Positions 19,854 to 28,378 of a DNA stretch of 64,000 nt are shown here, one piece after another. The DNA lies in contig NZ_QWLB01000003.1 of the NCBI RefSeq assembly GCF_003574355.1, positions 1 to 64,000 of the forward strand, given 5' to 3'. The notes beneath the pieces are model-generated. The model was not told the DNA's origin and made no database searches. It saw only the letters and a list, made by a program, of their open reading frames with translations. Made by a program: the position numbers and the translations under genes. This stretch comes from Meiothermus granaticius NBRC 107808 (GTDB lineage: Bacteria > Deinococcota > Deinococci > Deinococcales > Thermaceae). Position 1 is the first letter of the stretch. Each line of letters begins with the position of its first letter.

Positions 19854-20636
19854 TCAGGACTGTTGTTCGAGCCAGGGCAGCAGCTCGAGCAGGTTTCGCA
19901 GTTCCAGGTCGGCCTGAAAGCGGGCATCCCTTGGCTTGAACCCCCGGTCTACCCATACCGATTTCATCCCCGCGCGAATGGCCCCCGCTACGTCCCGCTC
20001 GGGGTTATCCCCCACCATCACGCACTCGGCGGGTTCAACCCCCAAGGCTGCACACACCGATTGGAAAATACCGGGCTCGGGCTTGCCCAGGTCTAGCTCG
20101 CCCGAGACCGCGACGGCCTCCACATAGGGCATCAGGCCGCATCCCTCGAGCTTGTCGCGCTGTAGCTCAGGAACCCCGTTGGTCACAATGCCGATTTTGT
20201 AACCAGGAGCCAAGGTTTTCAGCAGGGAATCCACTTCGGGATAGCGGGGGTAGAGCTGCCGCTCACGGATGAACCGCTGGACCAGCGCCTCGGTGAGGGC
20301 GGGGTCCTCAATTTGCTGCTCGGCCAGCGCCGCGCTCCAGGCCGATGCCCGGTACTGCGGGGCCCACTCCTGCAACCGGGCCAGCGCGGGGTGGGTCTGG
20401 GCATAGCGCGCCCATAGCCCTTCTCCGTAACTATGGCCGATGCGTTCGGTGTACTCGAAGGTTGGTGAGCCCTCCCACAACTGCTTGGCGTGTCGGCTAA
20501 AGTCCAGGATCAGCCGGTCCCAGTCCAGGCTGTACCTCGAGGCCGCATAGAACGCGCAGCTCTGGAGGGCGTGCAGGGAAACAGGATGGTCGAGAATTAA
20601 GGTTTCGTCGAGATCAAACAGCACTGCCCGAATCAC
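19854..20636 (-). CDS. HAD-family hydrolase
   Basis: This 260-residue HAD subfamily IA phosphatase has motif I FDLDETLI, motif II IVTNG, and motif III/IV in KPEPGIFQ ... VMVGDNPERDVAGA. The natural substrate cannot be read from the sequence. It starts at a GTG (20636), 6 nt after TACAAT with no ribosome site. It converges with the phosphofructokinase gene with only 1 bp between stop codons. Confidence 0.85.
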   Translation of the reverse strand: MIRAVLFDLDETLILDHPVSLHALQSCAFYAASRYSLDWDRLILDFSRHAKQLWEGSPTFEYTERIGHSYGEGLWARYAQTHPALARLQEWAPQYRASAWSAALAEQQIEDPALTEALVQRFIRERQLYPRYPEVDSLLKTLAPGYKIGIVTNGVPELQRDKLEGCGLMPYVEAVAVSGELDLGKPEPGIFQSVCAALGVEPAECVMVGDNPERDVAGAIRAGMKSVWVDRGFKPRDARFQADLELRNLLELLPWLEQQS

Positions 20637-20660
20637 AGGGTCATTGTAGGGGAAACGGGG

Positions 20661-21218
20661 CTACTGGGCCCGCTCGAGCAGCACTCGGGCCCCCGCCGCC
20701 AGGGCCTCCCGCTGGCTGACCCCCATCCCCATGCGAAACCCCTCTTCCATGGCCGCGTTATACCCTTCCTGCAGCAGGGCCAGATCAATGGCCAGGATTT
20801 TCTGGAGGGCTTCCATCCCAGCCAAGAGCTCACTCCCGCGCAAGCTGTCCCGCATGTGCTCAAGCGATAGCTCCTGCACGATCCCCATGGCTGGCATAAT
20901 GAAGCTGGGCTTGACTCCTACCGCCGCGTGGATCAGCCCGATGCGAATGCGCTGTGCGCTGTAGCTTACGTCGTAACACCCCGAGAACAGCTCGCGGTAC
21001 CAGCGGGCGAAGCTTCCATAGAGCCGCTCCACCCGCCCAGGCACCGCCCAAAGAATCTCGCGCATCTCCGGGTCGCGGCCCAGATAGTCATAGAAGGCCA
21101 GTGCCACCTCGGAAGCCAGCGGCCCCATCACCGCCTCGAGCTTGCGCAAGGTGGCGATATGAAGCTCGCCCAGCCCGGTGCGGGCCAGGAGCTTCTCGAG
21201 CAGCTCTTGGGGGTCCAT
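20661..21218 (-). CDS. Single-domain protoglobin / globin-sensor-domain protein
   Basis: This 185-residue all-helical protein matches the globin-coupled-sensor/protoglobin family. It has a helix-rich N-terminus, then EMREILWAVPGRVERLYGSF and the region RIRIGLIHAAVGVKPSFIMP, where the His is the expected proximal haem ligand. There is no methyl-accepting or cyclase output domain, so it is a stand-alone globin, probably binding O2, CO or NO. The ATG at 21218 lies 8 nt after TACAAT. It sits between PurA and a HAD phosphatase, which gives no functional hint. Confidence 0.75.
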   Translation of the reverse strand: MDPQELLEKLLARTGLGELHIATLRKLEAVMGPLASEVALAFYDYLGRDPEMREILWAVPGRVERLYGSFARWYRELFSGCYDVSYSAQRIRIGLIHAAVGVKPSFIMPAMGIVQELSLEHMRDSLRGSELLAGMEALQKILAIDLALLQEGYNAAMEEGFRMGMGVSQREALAAGARVLLERAQ

Positions 21219-21261
21219 GTAGACCGATTGTACCTGAACCGCTTGGCGGGGATCAGCGCGG

Positions 21262-22461
21262 TTAAACCCAACTTACTGCGCCGAAAGTGTCTTCACGGCG
21301 CGGGGATGTGGAGAACATCACCACCGGCACCCCGGTGTACGATTCGATCAACTCGATGAGCTGTAGCACGCTCGATGGCAGGGCTTCTCGGGTGCGAATC
21401 CCGGCTAACTCACCCCACCCCTCGAGCTCCAGATAGCGCACCCCACCGGGGGTATGCTCCACCCCTACCTTCACTTTGGGGAAGCCGCTCAGCACGTCAA
21501 GCTTGGTCAGCACCAGCCCGTCGAAGCCGTTCACCTCGCAGGCGTATTTGAGCAGGGGCAGATCCAGCCAGCCGGTGCGGCGGGGGCGACCGGTGGTCAC
21601 CCCAAACTCCCCCCCTTTTTGCCGCAGGTACTCGGCCTCCGCCTCGGGCAGCTCGGTGGGGAAGGGGCCGTTGCCCACCCGGGTGGCGTAGGCCTTGGCG
21701 ACCCCGTAGACCTTGTTGAGGCCCTTGTGGTTCACCCCGGCCCCCACCAGAATTCCGCCCACCGTGGGGTGGGAGCTGGTCACGTAGGGGTAGTCGCCAT
21801 AGTTGAGGTCCAGCAGGGTGGCTTGGGCCCCCTCATAGAGCACCTTTTTGCCGCTCTTGATGGCTTCGCGCAGTATGGCTCCGGTATCGGCAAGATAGGG
21901 TGCCAGTAGGTCGCGCATTTGGTGTAGGTCGGCAAGGGCCTTTTGCGGGCTGTCCCAACCGGCTTCCCGGGTCGAGTTGGGCTTCTCGGTCAGCAGGGTC
22001 TCGACCCGCTCCCTGAGCACGGTCTCCTCGAGCAGATCCCCGGCTCGAATTCCCACCCGCCGGGCCCGGTCGGAGTAGGCCGGGCCAATGCCCCGCCCGG
22101 TGGTGCCCACGAAGTTGTGGCGGGCCTCTACCGCTTTGTGGTGGGGCAGCACCAGATGGGCTTTCTCCGAGACCAGAATCTTGGGGTTCAACCCTTCGGT
22201 CCGTACTTGCTTCAACTCCTCAGCGAAGCGGTAGGCATCAATCACCATTCCGTCGCCCAGCACGTTGGTGGCCTGGGGATGAATGACCCCGGTGGGCAGC
22301 AAGTTGAGCTTGAAGGTTTTGCCCTGGGCCACTACGGTATGCCCCGCGTTGGCTCCGCCTTGGTAGCGCACCACAAAATCAGCTGCTTCGGCTAGCGCGT
22401 CGGTGACCTTACCTTTTCCCTCATCGCCCCACTGGGCTCCTATGATCGCAATCCCTGGCAC
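21262..22461 (-). CDS. purA: Adenylosuccinate synthetase
   Basis: This 399-residue GTP-dependent enzyme joins IMP and aspartate in AMP synthesis. The N-terminal GAQWGDEGKGKVTD and YQGGANAGHTVV are diagnostic; GTTGRGIGPAYSDR and TTGRPRRTGWLD follow. It is slightly shorter than the roughly 430-residue E. coli enzyme, as in many thermophiles. The GTG start at 22461 lies 7 nt after TAAGCT. Confidence 0.97.
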   Translation of the reverse strand: MPGIAIIGAQWGDEGKGKVTDALAEAADFVVRYQGGANAGHTVVAQGKTFKLNLLPTGVIHPQATNVLGDGMVIDAYRFAEELKQVRTEGLNPKILVSEKAHLVLPHHKAVEARHNFVGTTGRGIGPAYSDRARRVGIRAGDLLEETVLRERVETLLTEKPNSTREAGWDSPQKALADLHQMRDLLAPYLADTGAILREAIKSGKKVLYEGAQATLLDLNYGDYPYVTSSHPTVGGILVGAGVNHKGLNKVYGVAKAYATRVGNGPFPTELPEAEAEYLRQKGGEFGVTTGRPRRTGWLDLPLLKYACEVNGFDGLVLTKLDVLSGFPKVKVGVEHTPGGVRYLELEGWGELAGIRTREALPSSVLQLIELIESYTGVPVVMFSTSPRREDTFGAVSWV

Positions 22462-22522
22462 GGCTACTAGCTTAAGGCCCTAGGCCCCAAGCGGGAAGCT
22501 CGAGCGGAAGGCCCCGTAGCCC

Positions 22523-23704
22523 CTACCTATACTGGGCCAGCAAATTTTTGGCGATGATGACCTTGAGGATCTCGCTGGTGCCCTCACCGATGCGGGTTAG
22601 CCGGGCGTCGCGCCAGTAGCGCTCCACCGGGTAATCCTTGAGGTAGCCGTATCCTCCAAGAATTTGGATGGCCTCATCGCAGGCCCGGACGCCCACTTCC
22701 GAGGCCAGGAGCTTGGCTTGGGCTGCAGCCATCCCAAAGGGGCGACCGGCGTCTTTGAGGTCCGCCGCCTTGAGGTAGAGCAACCGAGCCGCTTCTAAGC
22801 CCGTGGCCATCTCCGCCAGCTTGAAAGAAACCCCTTGGAACTCCGCGATGGGCTGGCCGAACTGCTCGCGCTCCAGGGCATATTTCGCCGCAAACTCGAG
22901 GGCGGCCCGCCCCAGCCCTACCGCCATCGCTGCGATCCCGATGCGTCCGCCCTCGAGCACCCGCATCACGTCATAAAAACCTTGACCCCGCACGCCCAAC
23001 AGGGCTTCTGGGGGCAAGCTGATCCCCTCGAAGAGGATTTGCGCGGTATCAGAGGCGTTCAGGCCGAGCTTTTTCTCCTTGCGCCCCACACTGAACCCTT
23101 CGATGGGGGTTTCGAAAATGAAAGCCGAGAGCCCCAGGTGCTTCTTGCCCTCTGGGGCGGGATCGGTGCGGGCATTGACCACATAAATTCCACCCACTGA
23201 ACCCTGGGTGATGAACTGCTTGGAACCGCTGAGCCGCCAGCCCTCATGGGTGGGCTCGGCCCGCGTACGCATGGCAGCGGCATCCGAACCGCTTCCGGGC
23301 TCGGTCAGGCCCCAAGCCCCCAGCACTTCGCCCTGAGCGAGCCTAGGTAGGTAGTGCTGCTTTTGGGCCTCATTCCCGGCCAGCAGCAGATGGCCCGTGC
23401 ACAGGGAGTTGTGCGAGGCTACGGTGAGGGCCAAGGCCCCATCTATGGCTGCGATCTCCTCGATAATACGGGCGAAGCTGCGGGTGGAAAGTCCGGCCCC
23501 ACCGTATTGCTCAGGAACCTGTGCCCCCATGACCCCCATCTGGCCCAACTCTTTCACGATTCCGAAGGGGAATTCCCCGCGCTCGTCGCGTTCTTGTGCG
23601 GTAGGAGCCACCTCGGCCTGAAGAAACTCACGCAGTGCGCCCATGATCTGGCGTTCTTCGGGCTCGAGCTCAAACCATAGCTCCTTGCGCTGATCGGTGA
23701 CCAT
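22523..23704 (-). CDS. Acyl-CoA dehydrogenase
   Basis: This 393-residue flavoenzyme introduces the alpha-beta double bond in acyl-CoA. Family signatures: [17 protein letters not shown] and the C-terminal [22 protein letters not shown] followed by IGEGTSEI, with the Glu of PVERYWRD at the catalytic-base position of short-chain-type enzymes. The ATG at 23704 has the ribosome site AGGAGGAG. Chain-length preference is unknown. The AT-rich upstream region contains inverted repeats that may be an operator. Confidence 0.9.
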   Translation of the reverse strand: MVTDQRKELWFELEPEERQIMGALREFLQAEVAPTAQERDERGEFPFGIVKELGQMGVMGAQVPEQYGGAGLSTRSFARIIEEIAAIDGALALTVASHNSLCTGHLLLAGNEAQKQHYLPRLAQGEVLGAWGLTEPGSGSDAAAMRTRAEPTHEGWRLSGSKQFITQGSVGGIYVVNARTDPAPEGKKHLGLSAFIFETPIEGFSVGRKEKKLGLNASDTAQILFEGISLPPEALLGVRGQGFYDVMRVLEGGRIGIAAMAVGLGRAALEFAAKYALEREQFGQPIAEFQGVSFKLAEMATGLEAARLLYLKAADLKDAGRPFGMAAAQAKLLASEVGVRACDEAIQILGGYGYLKDYPVERYWRDARLTRIGEGTSEILKVIIAKNLLAQYR

Positions 23705-23737
23705 AGACTCCTCCTGCCTATGGCAATAGTATATCAT

Positions 23738-23816
23738 TTTTTATAACAGGTACTATAAAAACGTTATATAAGAAATGCAGTGGTCTGGCACAAAAATGAG
23801 CTTCAGGTGATATAGT
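23738..23816. promoter_or_regulatory. AT-rich divergent control region between acyl-CoA dehydrogenase and S1 protein
   Basis: This is unusually AT-rich for the window. It holds an inverted repeat TATAAC (23742-23747) / GTTATA (23763-23768), a minus-strand TATACT box before the acyl-CoA dehydrogenase, and TATAGT (23811-23816) as a likely -10 for the S1-domain gene. A TetR-type fatty-acid regulator would be a natural candidate to bind here, but that is only an inference. Confidence 0.4.
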
Positions 23817-23890
23817 GATGTACCGTGAATCCCCTACAAGCAGAGGTGTGTGCATGCTGTTGGGTTTACGCTTTTGGGAGGAAAGCCTGA

Positions 23891-24283
23891 ATGGAGCTTG
23901 AAGCCGGTGCTATCGTAGAAGGTCGCGTGACTCGGATCATGGATTTTGGGGCTTTTGTGGAGTTCCCCTCGGGGGAATCAGGGCTGGTGCACATCTCGCA
24001 GATTGCCCACGAGTTCGTTAAAAACATCCGCGACCACCTTACCGAAGGGGAGACCGTGCAGGTGATGGTGCTGGGCCGCGATGAAAAAGGCCGCCTGGAC
24101 CTCTCGATTAAAGAACTCACCGCCCCGCCGGTAGAACCCCCCCGACCCAAGCGCCTGCCCCGGCAGGCTCCCGAGTTTGAGAACAAGCTCAAGAGCTTTT
24201 TGCGTGGCTCAGGCGGGGAGTTTGGTGGGATGGGTGGAGGGGGTAAAAAGCCCGGTGGAAAAGGGGGGCGTAAACGCCGCTAA
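23891..24283 (+). CDS. S1 RNA-binding domain protein
   Basis: This 130-residue protein has one S1 domain at about residues 3-75 (GAIVEGRVTRIMDFGAFVEF, then GLVHISQIAHEFVKNI and GRLDLSIKEL). A basic Gly/Lys-rich tail follows (GGGGKKPGGKGGRKRR), probably contacting RNA. It resembles the general-stress YugI/GSP13-like S1 proteins, which associate with ribosomes. GGGAGG precedes the ATG. A terminator follows. Confidence 0.85.
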   Translation: MELEAGAIVEGRVTRIMDFGAFVEFPSGESGLVHISQIAHEFVKNIRDHLTEGETVQVMVLGRDEKGRLDLSIKELTAPPVEPPRPKRLPRQAPEFENKLKSFLRGSGGEFGGMGGGGKKPGGKGGRKRR

Positions 24284-24304
24284 ACGACAGGGGCCCAACT
24301 CGAG

Positions 24305-24337
24305 AGAGCCCACCGCTTCGGTGGGCTCTGGCTTTAG
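24305..24337 (+). terminator. Intrinsic terminator after S1-domain gene
   Basis: A 10-bp perfect stem (AGAGCCCACC / GGTGGGCTCT) with a GCTTC loop is followed by GGCTTT, a weak U tract. Confidence 0.7.
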
Positions 24338-24356
24338 GGCTGAAGGGCCGATGTTC

Positions 24357-24374
24357 CGACCAAGCGCTTGGTCG
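24357..24374. promoter_or_regulatory. Perfect 18-bp palindrome, TetR-type operator candidate
   Basis: CGACCAAGCGCTTGGTCG is a perfect palindrome lying between two terminators, upstream of the SARP-type regulator gene. Its core fits the pattern AnCAAGnnCTTGnT known for KstR2-type TetR regulators. No TetR gene is seen in the window. Confidence 0.4.
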
Positions 24375-24389
24375 TATGGTCACCAAGCT

Positions 24390-24410
24390 ATGCCCCCAGG
24401 GGGCATTTTT
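24390..24410 (+). terminator. Intrinsic terminator upstream of the SARP-type regulator
   Basis: A 7-bp stem (ATGCCCC / GGGGCAT) with a CAG loop is followed by TTTTT. It lies after the palindrome at 24357 and before the regulator gene. It may end a short transcript or insulate the regulator from the S1 gene. Confidence 0.7.
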
Positions 24411-24467
24411 CGGCGGCTACCGGCCAGATATGATTGAGGTCGCCGACAGGCCGGCAGGGGAGTGGAT

Positions 24468-27400
24468 ATGGGATTCAGGTTGCATATTCTCAGTGCACCT
24501 CGGCTGACCGGCCCTTCAGGCACAGTGACCCTCGAGCGCAAGACGGCGGCGGTGCTGGCCTACCTGGCCTTGGAAGGACCGGTCAGCAAGTACAAGCTGG
24601 CGGGGTGGCTATGGCCGGAGTCGGGGGAGACCACCGCCCGAAACAATATGCGTCAACTGCTGCGCCGACTGCGGCTCTCGGGGGGCGAGGTGGTGTTGGG
24701 TGAGGACCGCATCGAACTGCACCCCGAGGTCGAGGTGGATCTCAAGAAGTTTTCCTACCTGGAAACCCCTTCTCTGGAGCTTTTGGAGCAAGACCAGGAG
24801 TTGCTCGAGGGGCTCGACTACGACGACCTGCCCGACTTCGCCGAATGGGTACAGAGCACGCGCGAGGAGTTCCGCGAGTTGCGGGCCCGGGCGGCTGAGG
24901 GCGAGGCGAGTCGCCTCGAGCGGGCCGGGAACTTCAAAGCCGCATTGGAATACGCCCAGATTCGCCTGCATGTGGAGCCCCTCTCCGAGGAGGGCTACCG
25001 CCAGGTGGCGCGGCTTCAGTACTTGCTGGGGGACCGGGGGTCGGCACTCGCCACCTTGGGCCGCTGCCGCACCCTACTGGCCCAGGAGCTGGGAACCCAG
25101 CCCCTGCCCGAGACCCTCAAGCTGCTGCGGATGATCGAGGCGGGCACTGCCATGCCCGATGCCCCGGCCAAGCTGCAAAGGAGCGTGATCCCGGCAGCCG
25201 TATTGCGACCGCCGGTGCTGGCCGGGCGGGAGCGGGAGTGGGCCGCGATGGAGGCGGCGTGGGAGGCGGGCAAGCTGATCTTCGTCAAGGGCGAGCCTGG
25301 CGTGGGCAAGACCCGTCTGGTGAGCGACTTCCTGGCGAGCAAGGGCGGTTATGTTCGCCTCGAGGCCCGCCCAGGTGACGTGGGGGTGCCCTACTCCTCC
25401 AACTTCCGCCACCTACGGGCCATCCTGGCGAAGTACCCAGGCGAGCCGCTGCCCGCCTGGGTGCGCCAGACCCTGGCTCCCTGGATGCCTGAGCTGGGCG
25501 ACGCCGATGCCACTCCGGACCTCAGCCCGCTCCACCAGGTACGCTTTCTCGAGGCCCACCGCGAAATCTTCGATCTGTTGGCGCGCCACCACGACGCGCT
25601 GCTGCTCGACGACCTGCAGTTCCAAGATGAGGCCAGCAACCAGGTGGGAACTTACCTGATGAACAGTGTGTTTCCGCTGGGGGGTGCCGGGCTGCGTGGA
25701 TATGTGGGCTGCTACCGCAGCGGCGACAACTCCGAGGTCATGGACCACTTTGCCTTGCAGTTCGTGGAGACCGGCCAAGCTGTTTTGATCGAGCTTCAGC
25801 CGCTGGAGCTAGAGTCGGTGCTGACGCTCTTGAAGGGGCTAGAGATCCCTGCGCCGGAGTACCTGGCAGCGGGACTCTCGCGCTACACCGGGGGCAACCC
25901 GATGTTCGTGCTCGAGACCCTGAAGCACCTCATCGAGACCGATACTTTGGAGCAGGGCTTACCGGTCCGCCTGGCACCACCCGGCAAGGTGGCGGCCCTG
26001 ATCGGGCGGCGCTTGGCGCGGCTCTCGCCGGCTGCCCTCAACCTGGCGCGGGTGGCGGCGGTGGCGGGGAGCGAGTTCGAGCTGAAGCTGGCGGGCACGG
26101 TGCTGGAGCACCCGGCGATGGAGTTGGCCGAGGCCCACGCCGAGTTGGAGGCGGCACAGATCCTGCGAGGTAACGCCTTCGTGCACGACCTGGTCTTCGA
26201 GGCCGTGCTGGCGGGAACCCCACTCGCGGTAAAGCAGCTTTTGCACGCTAGAGTCGCGCGCTGGCTCGAGGGGATTAAGAACGCGAGTCCGGCCCGCATT
26301 GCTCAGCACTACCTGGAAGCGGGCGACGAGCCCAGCGCCGCAGGGTTCTTGGTCCGGGCCTCACAGCAGGCCATGAACGGCTCGCTGCCCGCGGAGGCTC
26401 GAGACTTCTGCGAGCGGGCCATTGCCATCTACCGCCGACACTCCGACCCCAGGGAGTACGAGGCGGTGGCCGAGCTGTTTGAGGTGCTGGGGGTGAGCGG
26501 TTCGTTCGAGGAGATGAGGGCGACCAGTGCCCGACTGGTGCAGCTGGCACGCAACCCCAAAGAGAAGACCCGGGCACTGGCAAACTGGGCGGTTTGGCTG
26601 TACATGACCCGGCGTTTTGCCGATGCACTCGCCAAGGTGGACGAGGCCCTGGCGAGCGTCCAGCCCGACGACCCCTGGAGCGGGGCCACGCTGCATCAAA
26701 CCGCGCTGATATGCTGCATCCGGCTGGGCCGCTTCGCTCTCGCCTGGGAGCATTTGGCGGCGTACAAGCGCCTGGCCGGGAAGATGGGCGAACTGGGCGA
26801 CCCGCAGGCACTCGAGGCCCAGGGGGCTGCCATCGAGGACGAGGGCGTCCTGCTGGCCGCCTTGGACCGCCACACCGAGGCCGTCCGGCAGTTCGACACG
26901 GCCCTGGCGATGATTGACCATCACGACCAGTTCCACTATGCCAAGGCCCGCATCCTCAGCCGCCGGGCGCACAGCATGCTGGTTCTGGGTCAGGCCGAGG
27001 TTGTCCTAGCCGATATCGCCCAGGCCAAGGAGATCGCGGCGCGGGTGGCGGTGAGTGACCGAGGACTGGTGTGGCCGTGCGCCGCCGAGGCTCGGACCTT
27101 TCTAGCACTGGGCCGCTTGCCCGAAGCCTGGGCGGCGGCCCAGGAGGCCGAGCGCTTCGACCTGGCTGAGCCCCCAAAGGTCACTTATCTAGTGCTGGCG
27201 CAGGTTTTGTACGCGCTAGGGCAATGCCAGCGGGCTCAGGCCGAACTCAGGGACTTCCTTGCCCAGCATGATACCCACCTCTCGTCGAACGTCACGGCCC
27301 AGATACTGCTGGCTCAGGTCACGGGGAACCCGCAACCGCTGGGGGAGGCCGAAGCCCTGCTGGGCCAAATCCCCAAACCCAAGCTGCAAGCCCAGCTCCG

Positions 27401-27776
27401 GCTGATGAAGGCCCGCTTCGCTGCTCCCGAGGTGGCCCTGAGCCTGTGCGAGGAAGCCTTGGACCTGGTCGGGCCGTTGGGGCTAAAGCTGGTGGAAGCG
27501 GCGGCCTTGACCTACAAAGCCCGGACGCTGCTAAAGCTGGGACGGCTTGAGGAGGCCAAAGCCACCATCGAGGAAGCCCTGAGATATCCGCTTTCGCTCT
27601 TGAGCCCTGCCGAGGTGCGGTTCGCCGCGTTTCAAATCCTCGAGGCCCTCGGCGACACGGGAGCCAAGGCGCAGCTCGAGGCCGCCCAGGACTGGATTCA
27701 CCAGACGGCCTTGGGCCTGCCCAAAGACTTGCGGGCCGATTTCCTCAATCAGCCCTTGCACCGGCAAATCCTCTGA
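24468..27776 (+). CDS. SARP/AfsR-type transcriptional regulator (winged helix-BTAD-ATPase-TPR)
   Basis: This 1102-residue regulator has an N-terminal winged-helix DNA-binding domain (about 1-95: ERKTAAVLAYLALEG, YKLAGWLWPESGETTARNNM) and a BTAD helical domain (about 100-240). A STAND/AAA-type NTPase follows, with Walker A GEPGVGKT near residue 275, Walker B DALLLDDLQF and YTGGNPMFVLETLKHL. The C-terminus is a long TPR-like array. The architecture matches the AfsR class of SARP activators. I prefer the ATG at 24468 because AGGGGAG lies 6 nt upstream; a GTG two codons earlier is too close to it. It is paralogous to the truncated gene at the window start and lies directly before the gene cluster controlled by GTCAC repeats, so it is the best candidate for their activator. 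Confidence 0.88.
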   Translation: MGFRLHILSAPRLTGPSGTVTLERKTAAVLAYLALEGPVSKYKLAGWLWPESGETTARNNMRQLLRRLRLSGGEVVLGEDRIELHPEVEVDLKKFSYLETPSLELLEQDQELLEGLDYDDLPDFAEWVQSTREEFRELRARAAEGEASRLERAGNFKAALEYAQIRLHVEPLSEEGYRQVARLQYLLGDRGSALATLGRCRTLLAQELGTQPLPETLKLLRMIEAGTAMPDAPAKLQRSVIPAAVLRPPVLAGREREWAAMEAAWEAGKLIFVKGEPGVGKTRLVSDFLASKGGYVRLEARPGDVGVPYSSNFRHLRAILAKYPGEPLPAWVRQTLAPWMPELGDADATPDLSPLHQVRFLEAHREIFDLLARHHDALLLDDLQFQDEASNQVGTYLMNSVFPLGGAGLRGYVGCYRSGDNSEVMDHFALQFVETGQAVLIELQPLELESVLTLLKGLEIPAPEYLAAGLSRYTGGNPMFVLETLKHLIETDTLEQGLPVRLAPPGKVAALIGRRLARLSPAALNLARVAAVAGSEFELKLAGTVLEHPAMELAEAHAELEAAQILRGNAFVHDLVFEAVLAGTPLAVKQLLHARVARWLEGIKNASPARIAQHYLEAGDEPSAAGFLVRASQQAMNGSLPAEARDFCERAIAIYRRHSDPREYEAVAELFEVLGVSGSFEEMRATSARLVQLARNPKEKTRALANWAVWLYMTRRFADALAKVDEALASVQPDDPWSGATLHQTALICCIRLGRFALAWEHLAAYKRLAGKMGELGDPQALEAQGAAIEDEGVLLAALDRHTEAVRQFDTALAMIDHHDQFHYAKARILSRRAHSMLVLGQAEVVLADIAQAKEIAARVAVSDRGLVWPCAAEARTFLALGRLPEAWAAAQEAERFDLAEPPKVTYLVLAQVLYALGQCQRAQAELRDFLAQHDTHLSSNVTAQILLAQVTGNPQPLGEAEALLGQIPKPKLQAQLRLMKARFAAPEVALSLCEEALDLVGPLGLKLVEAAALTYKARTLLKLGRLEEAKATIEEALRYPLSLLSPAEVRFAAFQILEALGDTGAKAQLEAAQDWIHQTALGLPKDLRADFLNQPLHRQIL

Positions 27777-27780
27777 GCGC

Positions 27781-28161
27781 TCAGGGCCGGGGGAGCACGA
27801 GCTTGGGCAGGGCCTCAAGATTCAGTGTTTCGGCGTGGAGAACGCCGTTGGCCTGAAGGAGGTAGGCGAGGAGGTCCAGGGTCTGCTCCTGGCTTAGGCT
27901 CCCAGCGCGACCCAGCGGCATCCGGGTGAGGATGTAGCGCCGCAGCTCCTCGGCACCCCTGCCGCCCCAGCGACCCAGGAAGTGTGGCCCGGATAAGGGT
28001 GGGCCGTAGCGGCCCTCGAGCCGCGCCCCGTGACAGGCCGCACACTGCTGCAAAACCAGGGCCATCCCCCGTTGGGCTTGGGTGGAGATGGATGGGGCCG
28101 GGGGCTGGGCGAAGACCAGGGTTGTGATGAGCACCAGGAGCAGAGTAGAGGGGCGATTCAT
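27781..28161 (-). CDS. Exported class I cytochrome c
   Basis: This 126-residue protein has a signal peptide (MNRPSTLLLVLITTLVFAQ) and a single haem c site QQCAACHG at about residues 40-44. RMPLG follows about 35 residues later, supplying the likely distal Met ligand. It is a periplasmic electron carrier. AAGGAGAA precedes the ATG. It is convergent with the SARP-type gene (4 bp between them). Its upstream region has no GTCAC pair, so it may not belong to the neighbouring regulon. Confidence 0.85.
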   Translation of the reverse strand: MNRPSTLLLVLITTLVFAQPPAPSISTQAQRGMALVLQQCAACHGARLEGRYGPPLSGPHFLGRWGGRGAEELRRYILTRMPLGRAGSLSQEQTLDLLAYLLQANGVLHAETLNLEALPKLVLPRP

Positions 28162-28276
28162 CGCATTCTCCTTACGGCGAGTTTGGTGTTAGGGGCAATC
28201 CCATGCCTGCAATCAGACCTTTGACCTCGGCGGTCTGCTTGCGGGGCCCGGATGCGTTTCATATAGCTGCAGCTTG

Positions 28277-28300
28277 GGGGCGAACCTCGAGGTTCGCCCC
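28277..28300. terminator. Perfect 24-bp palindrome, possible terminator hairpin
   Basis: GGGGCGAACC/GGTTCGCCCC arms around TCGA form a strong hairpin downstream of the TTHB210-like gene (minus strand). There is no U tract on either side, so its termination function is uncertain. The rest of the 28162-28378 gap shows no gene. Confidence 0.45.
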
Positions 28301-28378
28301 TTGAAGAGGACCGTAAAGACTTACCCCGTCCAGCCCCCAACCCTTGTTCAAGGCCGCTTCCTGGAACGCGATCACAGC

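Noticed and set aside
28162-28260. A GTCAC-type promoter for the cytochrome c gene
   Set aside because: GGTCAAAGGTCTG lies upstream, but the period is 7 bp and no TANNNT lies at 11 nt.
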